From CAZFDE01 sp964517795 (lineage in GTDB: Bacteria; Planctomycetota; Phycisphaerae; Sedimentisphaerales; Anaerobacaceae): a stretch of 60,760 bases of DNA. This document shows positions 1-9,700 of this stretch, in pieces; position 1 is the stretch's first letter; every line of letters starts with the position of its first letter. The stretch covers positions 1 to 60,760 of the forward strand of contig CAZFDE010000009.1 of NCBI GenBank assembly GCA_964517795.1, given 5' to 3'. A program made the position numbers and the translations under genes. Under the pieces are notes generated by a model. The model did not search any database, had not been told where the DNA came from, and saw nothing but the letters and a program-made list of their open reading frames with translations.

Positions 1-124
1 CTTAACCCATCGCGCAAGTCTTTTTTATAAATTTTTATGAAATATTCGGGTTAGACTTTCATCGGCCACTCAAAGGATTCGGTTAATCTGAAGGTCTAAA
101 AAACTACAAATCCGGATAAATCCC

Positions 125-787
125 TTAAAATTTGCAGCTATCAAGCCCTTTTTTCCGGAGATATTTCTGGTGATATTCTTCGGCCCGATAAAATCGACTT
201 GCCTGGGTGATTTCGGTGACGATGGGCTTATTAAATCGACCTGAATTATCGAGCTGTTTTTTCATCTCCTGGGCCGCCTGACACTGGGCATCATTGACGT
301 AAAAAACCGCCGAACGATACTGCGAACCAACATCCGGGCCTTGTCGATTGGGCGTGGTCGGGTCATGCAGGTCCCAAAAAACGGCTAATAGTTTTTGATA
401 TGAGATAAGATTCGGGTCGTAAATGATCCGCAGGGCCTCGGCGTGCCCGGTGCGGTCGGAGCATACCTGCCGATATGTGGGATTTTGGGTATGGCCGCCG
501 GTGTAGCCGACCTCGGTTGCGATGACCCCGTCGAGCTTATCGAACGCGGCCTGAACCGACCAGAAACACCCGGCCGCAAAGATCGCTTCGTCATATTTTT
601 CTTCGTTTGGCATCGAAGTATCCGGCATCTTAGCAACCTCCTTTAATTTGAGGGTATCAGTGTCCCTGGTGCCCTCGTTTGTTTCATCACAACCGCAAAA
701 AAAGGCACTCATGCCGATTAAAGCAGTAAAAACAAAAAAACTATTTAACTTCGCGTTCATATTGTATTTTACGAAGACATCTGTCAT
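125..787 (-). CDS. msrA: Peptide-methionine (S)-S-oxide reductase, exported or lipoprotein form
   Basis: MsrA reduces methionine-S-sulfoxide in damaged proteins. The catalytic motif GCFWS is present, with the Cys near residue 74; GCFWG is more usual. A further Cys lies three residues from the C terminus (DSCKF), a usual place for a resolving Cys. A hydrophobic stretch at residues 17-31 ends in FFCGCDE, which looks like a signal peptide or lipoprotein signal, so the enzyme probably acts outside the cytoplasm. The start is uncertain: ATG at 787 has a GGTGA Shine-Dalgarno (SD) match five bases upstream, ATG at 760 gives a shorter signal peptide, and a GTG at 820 is possible. It stands alone, divergent from the oxidoreductase operon. 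Confidence 0.9.
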   Translation of the reverse strand: MTDVFVKYNMNAKLNSFFVFTALIGMSAFFCGCDETNEGTRDTDTLKLKEVAKMPDTSMPNEEKYDEAIFAAGCFWSVQAAFDKLDGVIATEVGYTGGHTQNPTYRQVCSDRTGHAEALRIIYDPNLISYQKLLAVFWDLHDPTTPNRQGPDVGSQYRSAVFYVNDAQCQAAQEMKKQLDNSGRFNKPIVTEITQASRFYRAEEYHQKYLRKKGLDSCKF

Positions 788-857
788 CCCGTTCACCAAA
801 AAACGCCCATTGCAATACACATATTTGTTCCGGCAAACTGCATCAATAGAAGCGTCC

Positions 858-886
858 TTGCGAATCGGCCCGGATTAATGTAAAAT
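858..886 (+). promoter_or_regulatory. Sigma-70-type promoter for the oxidoreductase operon
   Basis: TTGCGA (858-863), a 17-bp spacer and TAAAAT (881-886) lie 24 bp before the start codon at 911. The hexamers and spacing fit a housekeeping promoter; the call is by eye. Confidence 0.5.
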
Positions 887-910
887 CACACGACTTAAAG
901 GGAATATAGA

Positions 911-2275
911 ATGGATTGTTGTAAGATCAACGGTAATAAACACACAAAACCCTTATCAAGCGGATTATCCCGGCGTAATTTCATCAAAACGGCTTCATTG
1001 ATCGGCCTTTTCACCATCGTCCCAAGACACGTTCTTGGCGGCAACGGGCATACCCCGCCCAGCGAACGGGTCAATATCGCTTCGATCGGCCTGAACGGGA
1101 TGGGGGCGATCGATCTTGAGAACGTCAAAGACGATAATAATATTGTTGCCCTGTGCGATGTCGATGAACAACTGGCTGGGCCGATTTTCGCCGAATTTCC
1201 CATGGCCCGGAAATACCGCGATTACCGCGTCATGCTCGACAAGCAAAAGGATATCGACGCGGTGATGATCGCTACACCGGACCATACTCATGCCGTGATT
1301 GCGATGGCGGCGATCAAAGCGGGCAAGCACGTGTTCATCCAAAAGCCGCTGACCCATACGATCTTCGAGGCCCGGCAGTTGACACTGGCCGCTCGCGAAG
1401 CCAACGTCGCAACCCAAATGGGCAATCAGGGCCAGGCCCGCGAAAACGCGCGGCTGCTGCGCGAGATGCTCGCCGACAATGCGATCGGCACGGTTCGAAA
1501 GGCCTATGGCTGGACCCGAAAACCGTACGGCATGTGGCCGCAGGGCGATTTGCAAAAACCCAAAGACACGCCGCCGGTCCCCAGAACACTCGATTGGGAT
1601 ATCTGGTTAGGTCCGGCTCCGTATCGTGACTACCACCCGGCGTATCATCCTTTCAACTGGCGCGGCTGGTGGGATTTCGGCACCGGCGGACTGGGGGATG
1701 TCGGCTGTCATGTTTATCCTTATATCTTTAACAGCCTGCATATCGAACGGGTCATCAGCGTCGAGGCCAGTTCATCGAAATTCAGCGACCAGACCTATCC
1801 CGAAGGTTCGATCGTCCGTTACCAGCTTGCCTCACGCGATCAAACCGCGCCGATCCGGTTTACCTGGTACGACGGCGGGCTGGAACCACCGAGGCCCGAT
1901 GCACTCGAACCGAATCGCAGCCTCAAAGGATACAGCCAGATTTATCAAGGGGACAAAGGCACGATCATTATGGGGCATAAGACCGGTCCGCGGCTGATTC
2001 CCGAATCGCAAATGAAAGCATATAAACAACCGCCCAAGACGCTTCCGCGTTCGCCGGGCCATTACAAAGAATGGATCAATGCCTGCAAAGGCGGCCTGCC
2101 CGCCGGCTCGAACTTCGATGTTGCCGGGCCGATCGCCGAGGCGGTCGTCATGGGCAATGTTGCGATCCGAATGAGAAAGAAACTGCTGTGGGACCCGGTG
2201 AATATGAAATTCCCGAATTGCCCCGAAGCGGACCCCTATGTTCATTATGAATATCGTGAAGGCTGGACACTTTAA
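911..2275 (+). CDS. Gfo/Idh/MocA family oxidoreductase with Tat signal
   Basis: NAD(P)-dependent sugar oxidoreductase family. The N terminus carries a twin-arginine signal (SRRNFIK at residues 20-26 followed by a hydrophobic stretch), so it is predicted to be exported folded with its cofactor. The Rossmann glycine motif GLNGMG is at residues 60-65, and the usual EKP cofactor/substrate motif appears as QKP at 144-146. The C-terminal half matches the family's substrate-binding domain (WWDFGTGGLGDVGCH). It is first in an operon with a DUF1080 protein 20 bp downstream and then a sulfatase. Exported relatives are known for oxidising glycosides, often at C3, which suggests it supplies or uses 3-keto-sugars for the DUF1080 partner. 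Substrate unknown. Confidence 0.9.
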   Translation: MDCCKINGNKHTKPLSSGLSRRNFIKTASLIGLFTIVPRHVLGGNGHTPPSERVNIASIGLNGMGAIDLENVKDDNNIVALCDVDEQLAGPIFAEFPMARKYRDYRVMLDKQKDIDAVMIATPDHTHAVIAMAAIKAGKHVFIQKPLTHTIFEARQLTLAAREANVATQMGNQGQARENARLLREMLADNAIGTVRKAYGWTRKPYGMWPQGDLQKPKDTPPVPRTLDWDIWLGPAPYRDYHPAYHPFNWRGWWDFGTGGLGDVGCHVYPYIFNSLHIERVISVEASSSKFSDQTYPEGSIVRYQLASRDQTAPIRFTWYDGGLEPPRPDALEPNRSLKGYSQIYQGDKGTIIMGHKTGPRLIPESQMKAYKQPPKTLPRSPGHYKEWINACKGGLPAGSNFDVAGPIAEAVVMGNVAIRMRKKLLWDPVNMKFPNCPEADPYVHYEYREGWTL

Positions 2276-2295
2276 ATATTTGAGAGGAAATGATT

Positions 2296-3582
2296 ATGAA
2301 AAAGTTAGCGATTTTCTGTTTGCTGATTCTCGTGAGTCCATCTTTATTTGCCGGTTCGGCTTGCGATACGCACCCGGTTGCGACGGCTGCAACCGGTTAT
2401 GCGCCTTTGTTCGCCAAAGGACTGGAGGGCTGTCAGGATGCCGATAACTGGACACTGATCGATGGCGTGCTGACGAATCCCGAACCCAAAGACGGCAAGA
2501 ACCTATGGACCCAGAACGAATATGAGAATTTTATTCTCGATCTGGAATTCAAGCTCGCGGAGAACACCAACAGCGGCATCTTCATTCGCGGTGCCGATAC
2601 GGTCAACTGGCTGCATAAAGCCATCGAGGTCCAGATCTATGATTCGGTGGGCCGCAAGCCGGACACCCACATCTGCGGCGCGATCTTTGACTGTCTGGCG
2701 CCGTCGGCTAACACAGTCAAAGAACCCGGCAAGTGGAACCGCATGACCATCAAAGCGGCTGACAATATCATCATCGTGATCCTGAATAATCAGCAGGTCC
2801 TTTTTATGAATCTCGACCACTGGCCGCAGGCGCACCGGAATCCGGACGGCACCGAAAATAAATTCGAGATCGCCTACAAAGATATGGCCCGTACCGGCGC
2901 GATCGGTTTTCAGGACCACGGCAAAAAAATCTGGTATCGCAATATCATGATCAAGGAACTGCCGGTTCAGCAAGCCCCCTGGCAGGTGCTCTTCGACGGC
3001 AGCGATCTGTCGAACTGGACGGACGAAAACAATATCTGGACAATCAAGGACGGTGCGATCGCATTCAACGGCGAACTCGACGGCAAGCATAAGGCGAATA
3101 ACTATATCTGGTCGAAAGAAAAATTCGGCGATTTTATGCTCGATCTGGAGTTTAAGGTTTCGCCCAAAGGCAACAGCGGTATCTTCTTTCGGACGGCGGA
3201 TACCGACGATCCGGTCCAGACGGGGATCGAATTTCAGGTAACTGACGTTCACGGCCTGGAGACACTGACCAGAGGAAAAGGCGGTTCGATCTACGATTGC
3301 CTGGCACCGTCACGAAATACGATGCGCCCGGCCGGGCAGTGGAACCATGTGACCCTTATCGCAAAAAGCAATCGGATCATCGCGGTACTCAACGGGTGGA
3401 AAACCATTGATATGAATCTCAATGACTGGACCGAGGCGGGCAAAAACCCGGACGGCAGCGAAAATAAATTCAAGACCGCTTATAAAGATATGCCGCGGGC
3501 CGGTTATATTGGATTCCAGGACCACGGCAAGAAGGTCTGGTTCCGCAATGTCAAGGTCAAGCCGCTAAACGGCTGCTCATAA
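2296..3582 (+). CDS. Exported protein with two tandem DUF1080 (3-keto-disaccharide hydrolase) domains
   Basis: A signal peptide (MKKLAIFCLLILV then SLFAG) precedes two copies of the same concanavalin-like DUF1080 domain, at about residues 35-215 and 225-428. Both copies carry the NSGIF(I/F)R motif, an IYDCLAPS or IFDCLAPS motif, a GQWN/GKWN segment and a terminal IGFQDHGKK(V/I)W motif. DUF1080 members include 3-keto-disaccharide hydrolases. The pairing with a Gfo/Idh oxidoreductase immediately upstream fits oxidation followed by cleavage of a glycosidic bond outside the cytoplasm. ATG 2296 is chosen over ATG 2290 because the GAGAGG SD is too close to the latter. Which copy is catalytic cannot be told from the sequence. 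Confidence 0.85.
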   Translation: MKKLAIFCLLILVSPSLFAGSACDTHPVATAATGYAPLFAKGLEGCQDADNWTLIDGVLTNPEPKDGKNLWTQNEYENFILDLEFKLAENTNSGIFIRGADTVNWLHKAIEVQIYDSVGRKPDTHICGAIFDCLAPSANTVKEPGKWNRMTIKAADNIIIVILNNQQVLFMNLDHWPQAHRNPDGTENKFEIAYKDMARTGAIGFQDHGKKIWYRNIMIKELPVQQAPWQVLFDGSDLSNWTDENNIWTIKDGAIAFNGELDGKHKANNYIWSKEKFGDFMLDLEFKVSPKGNSGIFFRTADTDDPVQTGIEFQVTDVHGLETLTRGKGGSIYDCLAPSRNTMRPAGQWNHVTLIAKSNRIIAVLNGWKTIDMNLNDWTEAGKNPDGSENKFKTAYKDMPRAGYIGFQDHGKKVWFRNVKVKPLNGCS

Positions 3583-3607
3583 AAACCAATTTGCAAAGGA
3601 GTGCAAT

Positions 3608-5380
3608 ATGCTGGATCGACGGGAGTTTATTAAACAGTCCGGATTCGGGCTTTTGGGGATGGGTAAGCTGCTTGAGCTGCCGTTTTTCCCGAAAAAGCAG
3701 ACCGGCCCGAACGTGATCCTGATCATGACCGACGACCAGGGCTATGGCGATCTGGCCTGTCTGGGTAATCCCTGGATCAAAACTCCCCATCTCGACGCAC
3801 TCTATCGTCAGAGCACACGACTGACGGATTTCCATGTCAGCCCGACCTGTTCGCCGACCCGTGCGGCCCTGATGAGCGGCTGCTACAACAGCCGCGTCGG
3901 GGTTTGGCATACGGTCATGGGCCGCTCGCTGCTGGCCAGAGATCGCGTTACCATGGCGGATGTCTTCGAATCCAACGGTTATCGTACTGCAATCTTCGGC
4001 AAGTGGCACCTCGGCGACAATTACCCGTATCGCCCGCAGGACCGCGGCTTTGAATATACGCTGGTCCACGGCGGCGGCGGGGTCGGCCAGACGCCGGATT
4101 ACTGGGACAACGATTATTTTGACGATACGTATTTGCTAAACGGCAAGCCGAAAAAATATGACGGCTACTGCACCGATGTCTGGTTCGATGAGGCGATCCG
4201 CTATATCGAAGCGCGTCGCGACCAGCCGTTTTTCGTTTATCTTTCGACCAACGCGCCGCATCATCCGCTGAATATCGATGAACATCACGTGCGGCCGTAT
4301 ATGATGCAGGGCATCCCCAGACAAAGAGCAAAGTTCTACGGCATGATCACCAATATTGACGAAAACATCGGCAAGCTGCGGGCGAAGCTGGCCGAGCTAC
4401 AGATCGAGGACAATACCATCCTGATTTTCATGACCGACAACGGCACGGCCGACGGACAGTCCAGGGGCAACCGCGACAAAAAGTTTTTTGACGCCGAAAT
4501 GCGCGGCGCCAAGGCTTCGCCGTATGAGGGCGGCCATCGCGTACCGCTGTTTGTACGCTGGCCGGGCGGCAATATCCCCGAAGACCACGATATCGACACG
4601 CTCAGTGCCCATATTGATGTCTTGCCGACGCTGATCGATATGTGCGGGCTGAACAAGCCGTTCGGGGCTCAATTCGACGGACAAAATCTCTGGCCGCTGC
4701 TGAGCAGTCAATCAAAAGACCTGGCCGACCGGACGATCATCATCGATTCACAGCGCGTGGAATATCCTCAGAAATGGCGAAAATCCTGTGTGATGAACAA
4801 ACAGTGGCGGCTGATCAATGGCGAGGAACTTTACGATATCCAAAACGATCTGTCCCAGCACAATGATATCGCCGCCGATCATCCGCAGGTGGTCGAAATA
4901 CTGCGCAGGCAATACGAAAACTGGTGGGCCGACATTTCCAAATCGTTCGACCGTTACGAACGGATCGTTATCGGTTCCAACGCAGAAAACCCAACACCCC
5001 TGACCGCCATGGACTGGCATACGGTCATCGAAGAAATCCCCTGGAACCAGAACATGATTCGCGATGCGTTGGCCGGTAACGGCTTTTGGGCGGTCGAGAT
5101 CGCGCGGGACGGTCGGTATGCATTTTCACTTCGCCGCTGGCCCAAAGAAATCAGCCGGGCCATCAATGCCTACGCGGGCAAATCCGTGGCTATCCATCCG
5201 GTCAAGGCGCGACTGCGGATCGGTGATATCGATCAGACGATCGATATTGATGCGCATTTCCACAAGATCACATTCAGGGTCGATCTGAAAAAAGGCCCGG
5301 CCAAGCTGCAAACATGGTTCATCGATGCCGATGAGACCGCCCGCGGCGCGTATTATGTCGAGGCCGAATACGTGTCCTGA
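3608..5380 (+). CDS. Exported sulfatase of the formylglycine-dependent type
   Basis: Arylsulfatase-fold hydrolase expected to remove sulfate esters from a glycan. The N terminus has a Tat-like signal (DRREFIKQSGFGLLG). Metal-site residues are seen in IMTDDQGYGD (39-48). The sulfatase signature CSPTR is at residues 81-85; Cys81 would be converted to formylglycine. GKWHLG and NAPHHP are further active-site motifs. At 590 aa it is longer than the core fold, and the extra C-terminal part (about 460-590) has no recognised function here. It lies 25 bp after the DUF1080 gene and probably shares its transcript, suggesting desulfation as one step of the same glycan pathway. Substrate unknown. Confidence 0.92.
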   Translation: MLDRREFIKQSGFGLLGMGKLLELPFFPKKQTGPNVILIMTDDQGYGDLACLGNPWIKTPHLDALYRQSTRLTDFHVSPTCSPTRAALMSGCYNSRVGVWHTVMGRSLLARDRVTMADVFESNGYRTAIFGKWHLGDNYPYRPQDRGFEYTLVHGGGGVGQTPDYWDNDYFDDTYLLNGKPKKYDGYCTDVWFDEAIRYIEARRDQPFFVYLSTNAPHHPLNIDEHHVRPYMMQGIPRQRAKFYGMITNIDENIGKLRAKLAELQIEDNTILIFMTDNGTADGQSRGNRDKKFFDAEMRGAKASPYEGGHRVPLFVRWPGGNIPEDHDIDTLSAHIDVLPTLIDMCGLNKPFGAQFDGQNLWPLLSSQSKDLADRTIIIDSQRVEYPQKWRKSCVMNKQWRLINGEELYDIQNDLSQHNDIAADHPQVVEILRRQYENWWADISKSFDRYERIVIGSNAENPTPLTAMDWHTVIEEIPWNQNMIRDALAGNGFWAVEIARDGRYAFSLRRWPKEISRAINAYAGKSVAIHPVKARLRIGDIDQTIDIDAHFHKITFRVDLKKGPAKLQTWFIDADETARGAYYVEAEYVS

Positions 5381-5505
5381 TGCGAGCTGCCATACATGAC
5401 CTTTTGAACGGCGCGTTTGATTACGCCCGTTAAGATCGATAACTTTCCCTGGATTTTAAGAACGAGTTTGTTATACTCTGCGGTTCTTTTGGAAATAAGG
5501 TGATG

Positions 5506-6255
5506 ATGAATTACGATGTCCATATTCATACGCAATACTGCGGCCACGCCGAGGGGATGACGATCCCGGCGATTATTGCCCGCGCCAACGCGCTGGGTCT
5601 GAAGACCATCGCGATCACTGACCATGTTTACAGCGAAAACGAACTGCCGGTGATCGAGAAGATCGCACGACAGGTCAAGCAAATCCCATCCGAAACCCGC
5701 GTCATTGTCGGCGTTGAAATGGATACGGACGGTACCAGGACCGACGGTTCGTTCGTCTGCGATCCGCCCGATGGGATCGACCTGATCCTGGCGGGCACAC
5801 ATTATATCCCCGGCGACGGCAAATACCCCAAATGTCCCGAGGACAATCCGCTCAGCGGCGAGGAGCTGCTGGACCGCTGGCGAACGACACTGCTGGGCAC
5901 CGTCACGAATCCGACGGTTACAACGCTGGTGCATCCCGGCCGCATGATCGCTGTATCGCTCGATCTGGACATCTTTTTCGACGATATGCTTGCCATATTA
6001 GCCGAGGCGGCGCCGATCGCCGCCCAAAATGATATTCTCTGGGAGATCAACGAACTGGATGGCAAAAAACTGCGGCCGGACTACCACGACCAGTGGCACC
6101 GCATCTACCAGATCGCGCTCGACGCCGGCGTAAAACTGATTTATGGCTCCGACGCCCACAGCCCCGACCGTATCGCCGAATCTGACTTTGTCGAACACGT
6201 TCTCAAGGACCTGCCCGCCGGTTGCCTGCAAAGCCCTGAAACGCTAAACTGGTAA
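5506..6255 (+). CDS. PHP-domain phosphoesterase, HisJ-type histidinol-phosphatase-like
   Basis: A metal-dependent PHP-fold hydrolase of 249 aa, close to the size of HisJ histidinol-phosphate phosphatases. The first metal motif is HIH at residues 6-8, followed by ITDH, a central Glu in GVEMD, VHPGR and the C-terminal GSDAH motif; together these form the family's metal site. ATG 5506 is preferred because an AAGG SD lies five bases upstream; GTG 5500 and ATG 5503 are in frame. It is followed four bases later by shikimate kinase and probably shares its transcript. No other histidine genes are nearby, so the substrate could differ from histidinol phosphate. Confidence 0.75.
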   Translation: MNYDVHIHTQYCGHAEGMTIPAIIARANALGLKTIAITDHVYSENELPVIEKIARQVKQIPSETRVIVGVEMDTDGTRTDGSFVCDPPDGIDLILAGTHYIPGDGKYPKCPEDNPLSGEELLDRWRTTLLGTVTNPTVTTLVHPGRMIAVSLDLDIFFDDMLAILAEAAPIAAQNDILWEINELDGKKLRPDYHDQWHRIYQIALDAGVKLIYGSDAHSPDRIAESDFVEHVLKDLPAGCLQSPETLNW

Positions 6256-6259
6256 CATG

Positions 6260-6778
6260 ATGAACGACAAAAATATTATTTTGATCGGGATGTGCGGTGC
6301 GGGTAAAAGCACCGTCGGCGTATTGTTAGCCAAGACGATGGGCCGCTACTTCCTCGATACCGATGTCTATATCCAGGCGATCGAGAACCAGACGCTTCAG
6401 CAGATCATCGACCAGCGCGGCATGGATGCATTCTGCAAACTCGAAGAATCGCATATCTGCTGCATCGACCTGGCCAACGCCGTCATCGCCACCGGCGGCA
6501 GTGCGGTTTACAGCGAACCGGCGATGACCCATCTGGCCCAAAACGGGATTATGATTCACCTCGATTTGGATTTAGCAAGTATTCAGCAGCGGGTGAAGAA
6601 CCTCTATACCCGCGGTGTGGTCATGGAAAAAGGTCAGACGCTCGCGAGCCTTTACGAAAAGCGCCAGCCGCTGTACGAAAAATACGCCCGGATCACGATC
6701 GACTGCCGCGGCAAAAATCACGACCAGATCGTCAACGCGATCATTGAAAAGCTTAATCACGATCCATCTCTACCGTAA
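6260..6778 (+). CDS. aroK: Shikimate kinase
   Basis: Phosphorylates shikimate at the 3-hydroxyl in the chorismate pathway. The Walker A loop GMCGAGKST is near residues 10-18, the shikimate-binding Asp motif FLDTDVYI follows, and ATGGSAV replaces the more common ATGGGAV. The lid region reads LYTRGVVM, and the C-terminal YEKRQPLYEKYARI segment matches the family. At 172 aa the length is normal. Start may be 6257 or 6260 (two adjacent Met codons). Its last 26 bp overlap the 3' end of the convergent glycosidase gene. Confidence 0.82.
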   Translation: MNDKNIILIGMCGAGKSTVGVLLAKTMGRYFLDTDVYIQAIENQTLQQIIDQRGMDAFCKLEESHICCIDLANAVIATGGSAVYSEPAMTHLAQNGIMIHLDLDLASIQQRVKNLYTRGVVMEKGQTLASLYEKRQPLYEKYARITIDCRGKNHDQIVNAIIEKLNHDPSLP

Positions 6779-9700
6779 TGGTTTCCTGCGGCCGCAATAA
6801 GACCGGCCCCAACAGGCCTGAATCTTTCGCTGTGCCGTGGCGATTGGCAAGCGTATTAGTCACCCGCACGACAATCGTATTTTTGCCCGGCTGGAGCATT
6901 TCAGTTACATTCAACCGATACGGCCGCCACAGTAACGGCTTTTGAACTGTGATACCGTTGATCTCGACCTCGGCGACATCGTGAACCTTACCCAGATCGA
7001 GCAGCCAGCGATGATTTTCCCTCAGTGCATTTGCAGGCAGTTGAAGCCTATATTCATAACGTGCTTTGCCGCTGTAATCCGGCTTGATTTCTGTCCATGA
7101 GCCCAGCATTACTTCTCGTGACGAATTCACCTCGTTTTCAAAAGCAAATTGCCACTTGCCGTCCAGTGCGATCGGCTCGAATTTCAAATCGACATTCAAT
7201 ATAGTTGAATAATCGCGTTTACCATCGGTGCCCTTGAGCGGATATGTTCCCAGTTGATCGACGATAACCTCTGCGATCAGATTGTCCTTGTCAACTCGAA
7301 CGCTTAAGACATCGAGTTCGCATTCGGTCAGGTGCGGCAATAGCGAATCTTTACGAAATATCACGATCATCAGCTTATAGGGTTCCAGCGATAACGGTAA
7401 AACCGTGGTACTGTCGCCTGTATTGAAAATCGGTGCCATTCGCTGACTGCCGTCATCCGGATCCCACAGTTCGGGTGTACCGGTCTCAAGGAAAGTAATC
7501 GTCGGGCGGATCGCATTTTCCCCTTCGTTCATGACCAGATAAACTGTCGCGTTGCGGCGCTGGCGCTTGAGAACACGGACCTTCTCGCAGGCCGGCTCCA
7601 GTCGAACCAGTCGGGCCTGGACTTTGTCGAGTAAGACTTTAAGTTGCGAGATATCTTTGGCAAATGCCGCCCAGCCCTTGCCGGTTGGGTGCGGGGTATC
7701 AGATGGCGCCTCGCCGAATAACAGATCCATCTGTTTTTGCAATTCTTCATCGCGGCCGTCAATCTCCTCCTGCGGCATCGATTGATAGGCAATCACCACA
7801 CCGCCGTTTTGGACCATTTGTTTAAGAATCTGTATGGCTTTTAGGCTAAATGTCGCCGCGGCGGGCAAGACTGTGACCTTGTACTTTTGCAGGCCGACAC
7901 GCAGGCCGTCTTTGACCGGTTTGGCTTTATACGTCATGGCCGGATCGTCATTGAGACAGCCTTCATCCAGCAGATCAAATGCCACCTGCATATCTTCCAT
8001 CGCGTAGTATGCCTCGCGGAAAGCCTGGTCCATCTGAAATATTTCCGGATCCATCGCCCGGGCATAGATCGTACTGGCCGGATTGATCAGTGCCGTATTG
8101 GATATCGCCAAACCCAATCCCATCTCCTGAACGCGACCGTTCCAAAGATTGATGTGTTTTTGGGCGAACCACCATGTATTAGACGGATCGAACGGCGGGG
8201 CGAAATACACCGCATCCGGATTTGTCCAGAAAGCATGATACGAAACCAAATTGCAGCCGCGTGCCATCAGGTTGCCGTTGACATAGCGAACCAGTTCGGG
8301 CGTGACGTCCCAACCGTAGCCGCCGAAGACTTCGAAAAGTACCCGCTCGTTTCCGAGTTGATTGGATGAACTGGTGGCCCAGCGCGGTACCAGGCTGCGA
8401 TTGGTCGGCAGGATCTGGCCGTAGATCGCATCGACTCCGGGCACCGAGGCCCATTGGTTGTTCAGTAAATCATCGCCGCCGCCGATCGCCGCACTTGGCG
8501 GAGCGTCATCGACCACCGGATTGGTGATAAAATCCAGCCCATGATGGGCGGCCCATTGGCCCTGGATGCGATAAAACGGATCGGACCAGCCATTCACGAT
8601 GGCTTTGTAATAATGCGCGCGAATTCTGCGTCCCGCCCGTCCCAGATCATTGAAAACCGATGCCAGTACTTTGGCACTCGAAGAATCCTGCTTTTCGAAA
8701 GTCTTCGGGAATGTTTCACTCCAGACATAAAATCCATGGTTCCAGGCGATCGCCGGTTCATCGTTCCAGAATCCCTTGAAGGCCGAATCCATTGCCCAAG
8801 GGAAACGCCGGCGAACCTCTTCGTAAATGATCCGGACATGACGTTCGAGTGTTTGAGGATTGAGCAAATCCGGGTAATTGACGGGCATTTCTTTAACAAA
8901 ATCCTTGCCAAAGAATTCGACCGCCCATGTTCCTTTGGGCGTGTCCCATGATTTACCTTTAAGGAATAATTCTGTCAGATCAAGCATCCCCTTGGCCGCA
9001 GGTTTGCCGTTTATGATGGGCATGGCTGCGACGGCAAAGATCTTATCAGCAGACATCAGCGGCGCGAAAAAACGCCATTGGTCATTATTTTCAAAATCAT
9101 CCTCATACAAAACCGTACTGTCCGGCGCGATGACCTTAAAATTATCGTACTGACCCATTTCCGGATTCGGCAGCCGGATACCCACTGAGCCGCTTTTGAA
9201 GGTATCATCCTCGGTTACATCGACCGATTGGCCGTTGATAAAAGTTTCGATGCGGTTACCGGTCAGTTTCGTTTCGATATGATAGAACGTATCCTCATTC
9301 AATTCGAACGGCAGCTTCGTTGACGGCAGTTGACCGGTGACCTTGCCGTCTTTAACAATCATTTTCTTCAAGGCGGGCACGCCATCGCCCAGCTCGGTTT
9401 TATCACTGATCGCCCAGGCATAGCCGCTATCGGTTTGTTTTTCGGCCCGAAAAACCCACTCCGTCTGCACATACAAGCCGGGGATAAATTCACGAAACGG
9501 ATAATGCTTACCCCAGTTTTCCGGCATCATATCCAGCGAAAACATGTAATCGGTCCAGTCAGCACCCTTATTGCCGATAACCATATCACATCCACGGGAC
9601 TTCAATCGGCCTTCGGCGATCTGAACTGCCGGCGGCAGTGTCGATATGCCGGGAAAGACCTTTCGTAAATTGATCAGCCCCGATGCCTTTAAGGTTTCCT

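Noticed and set aside
5401..5440. Possible hairpin terminator after the first sulfatase
   Set aside because: The arms AACGGCGCG and CGCCCGTT pair with a mismatch and no T run follows.
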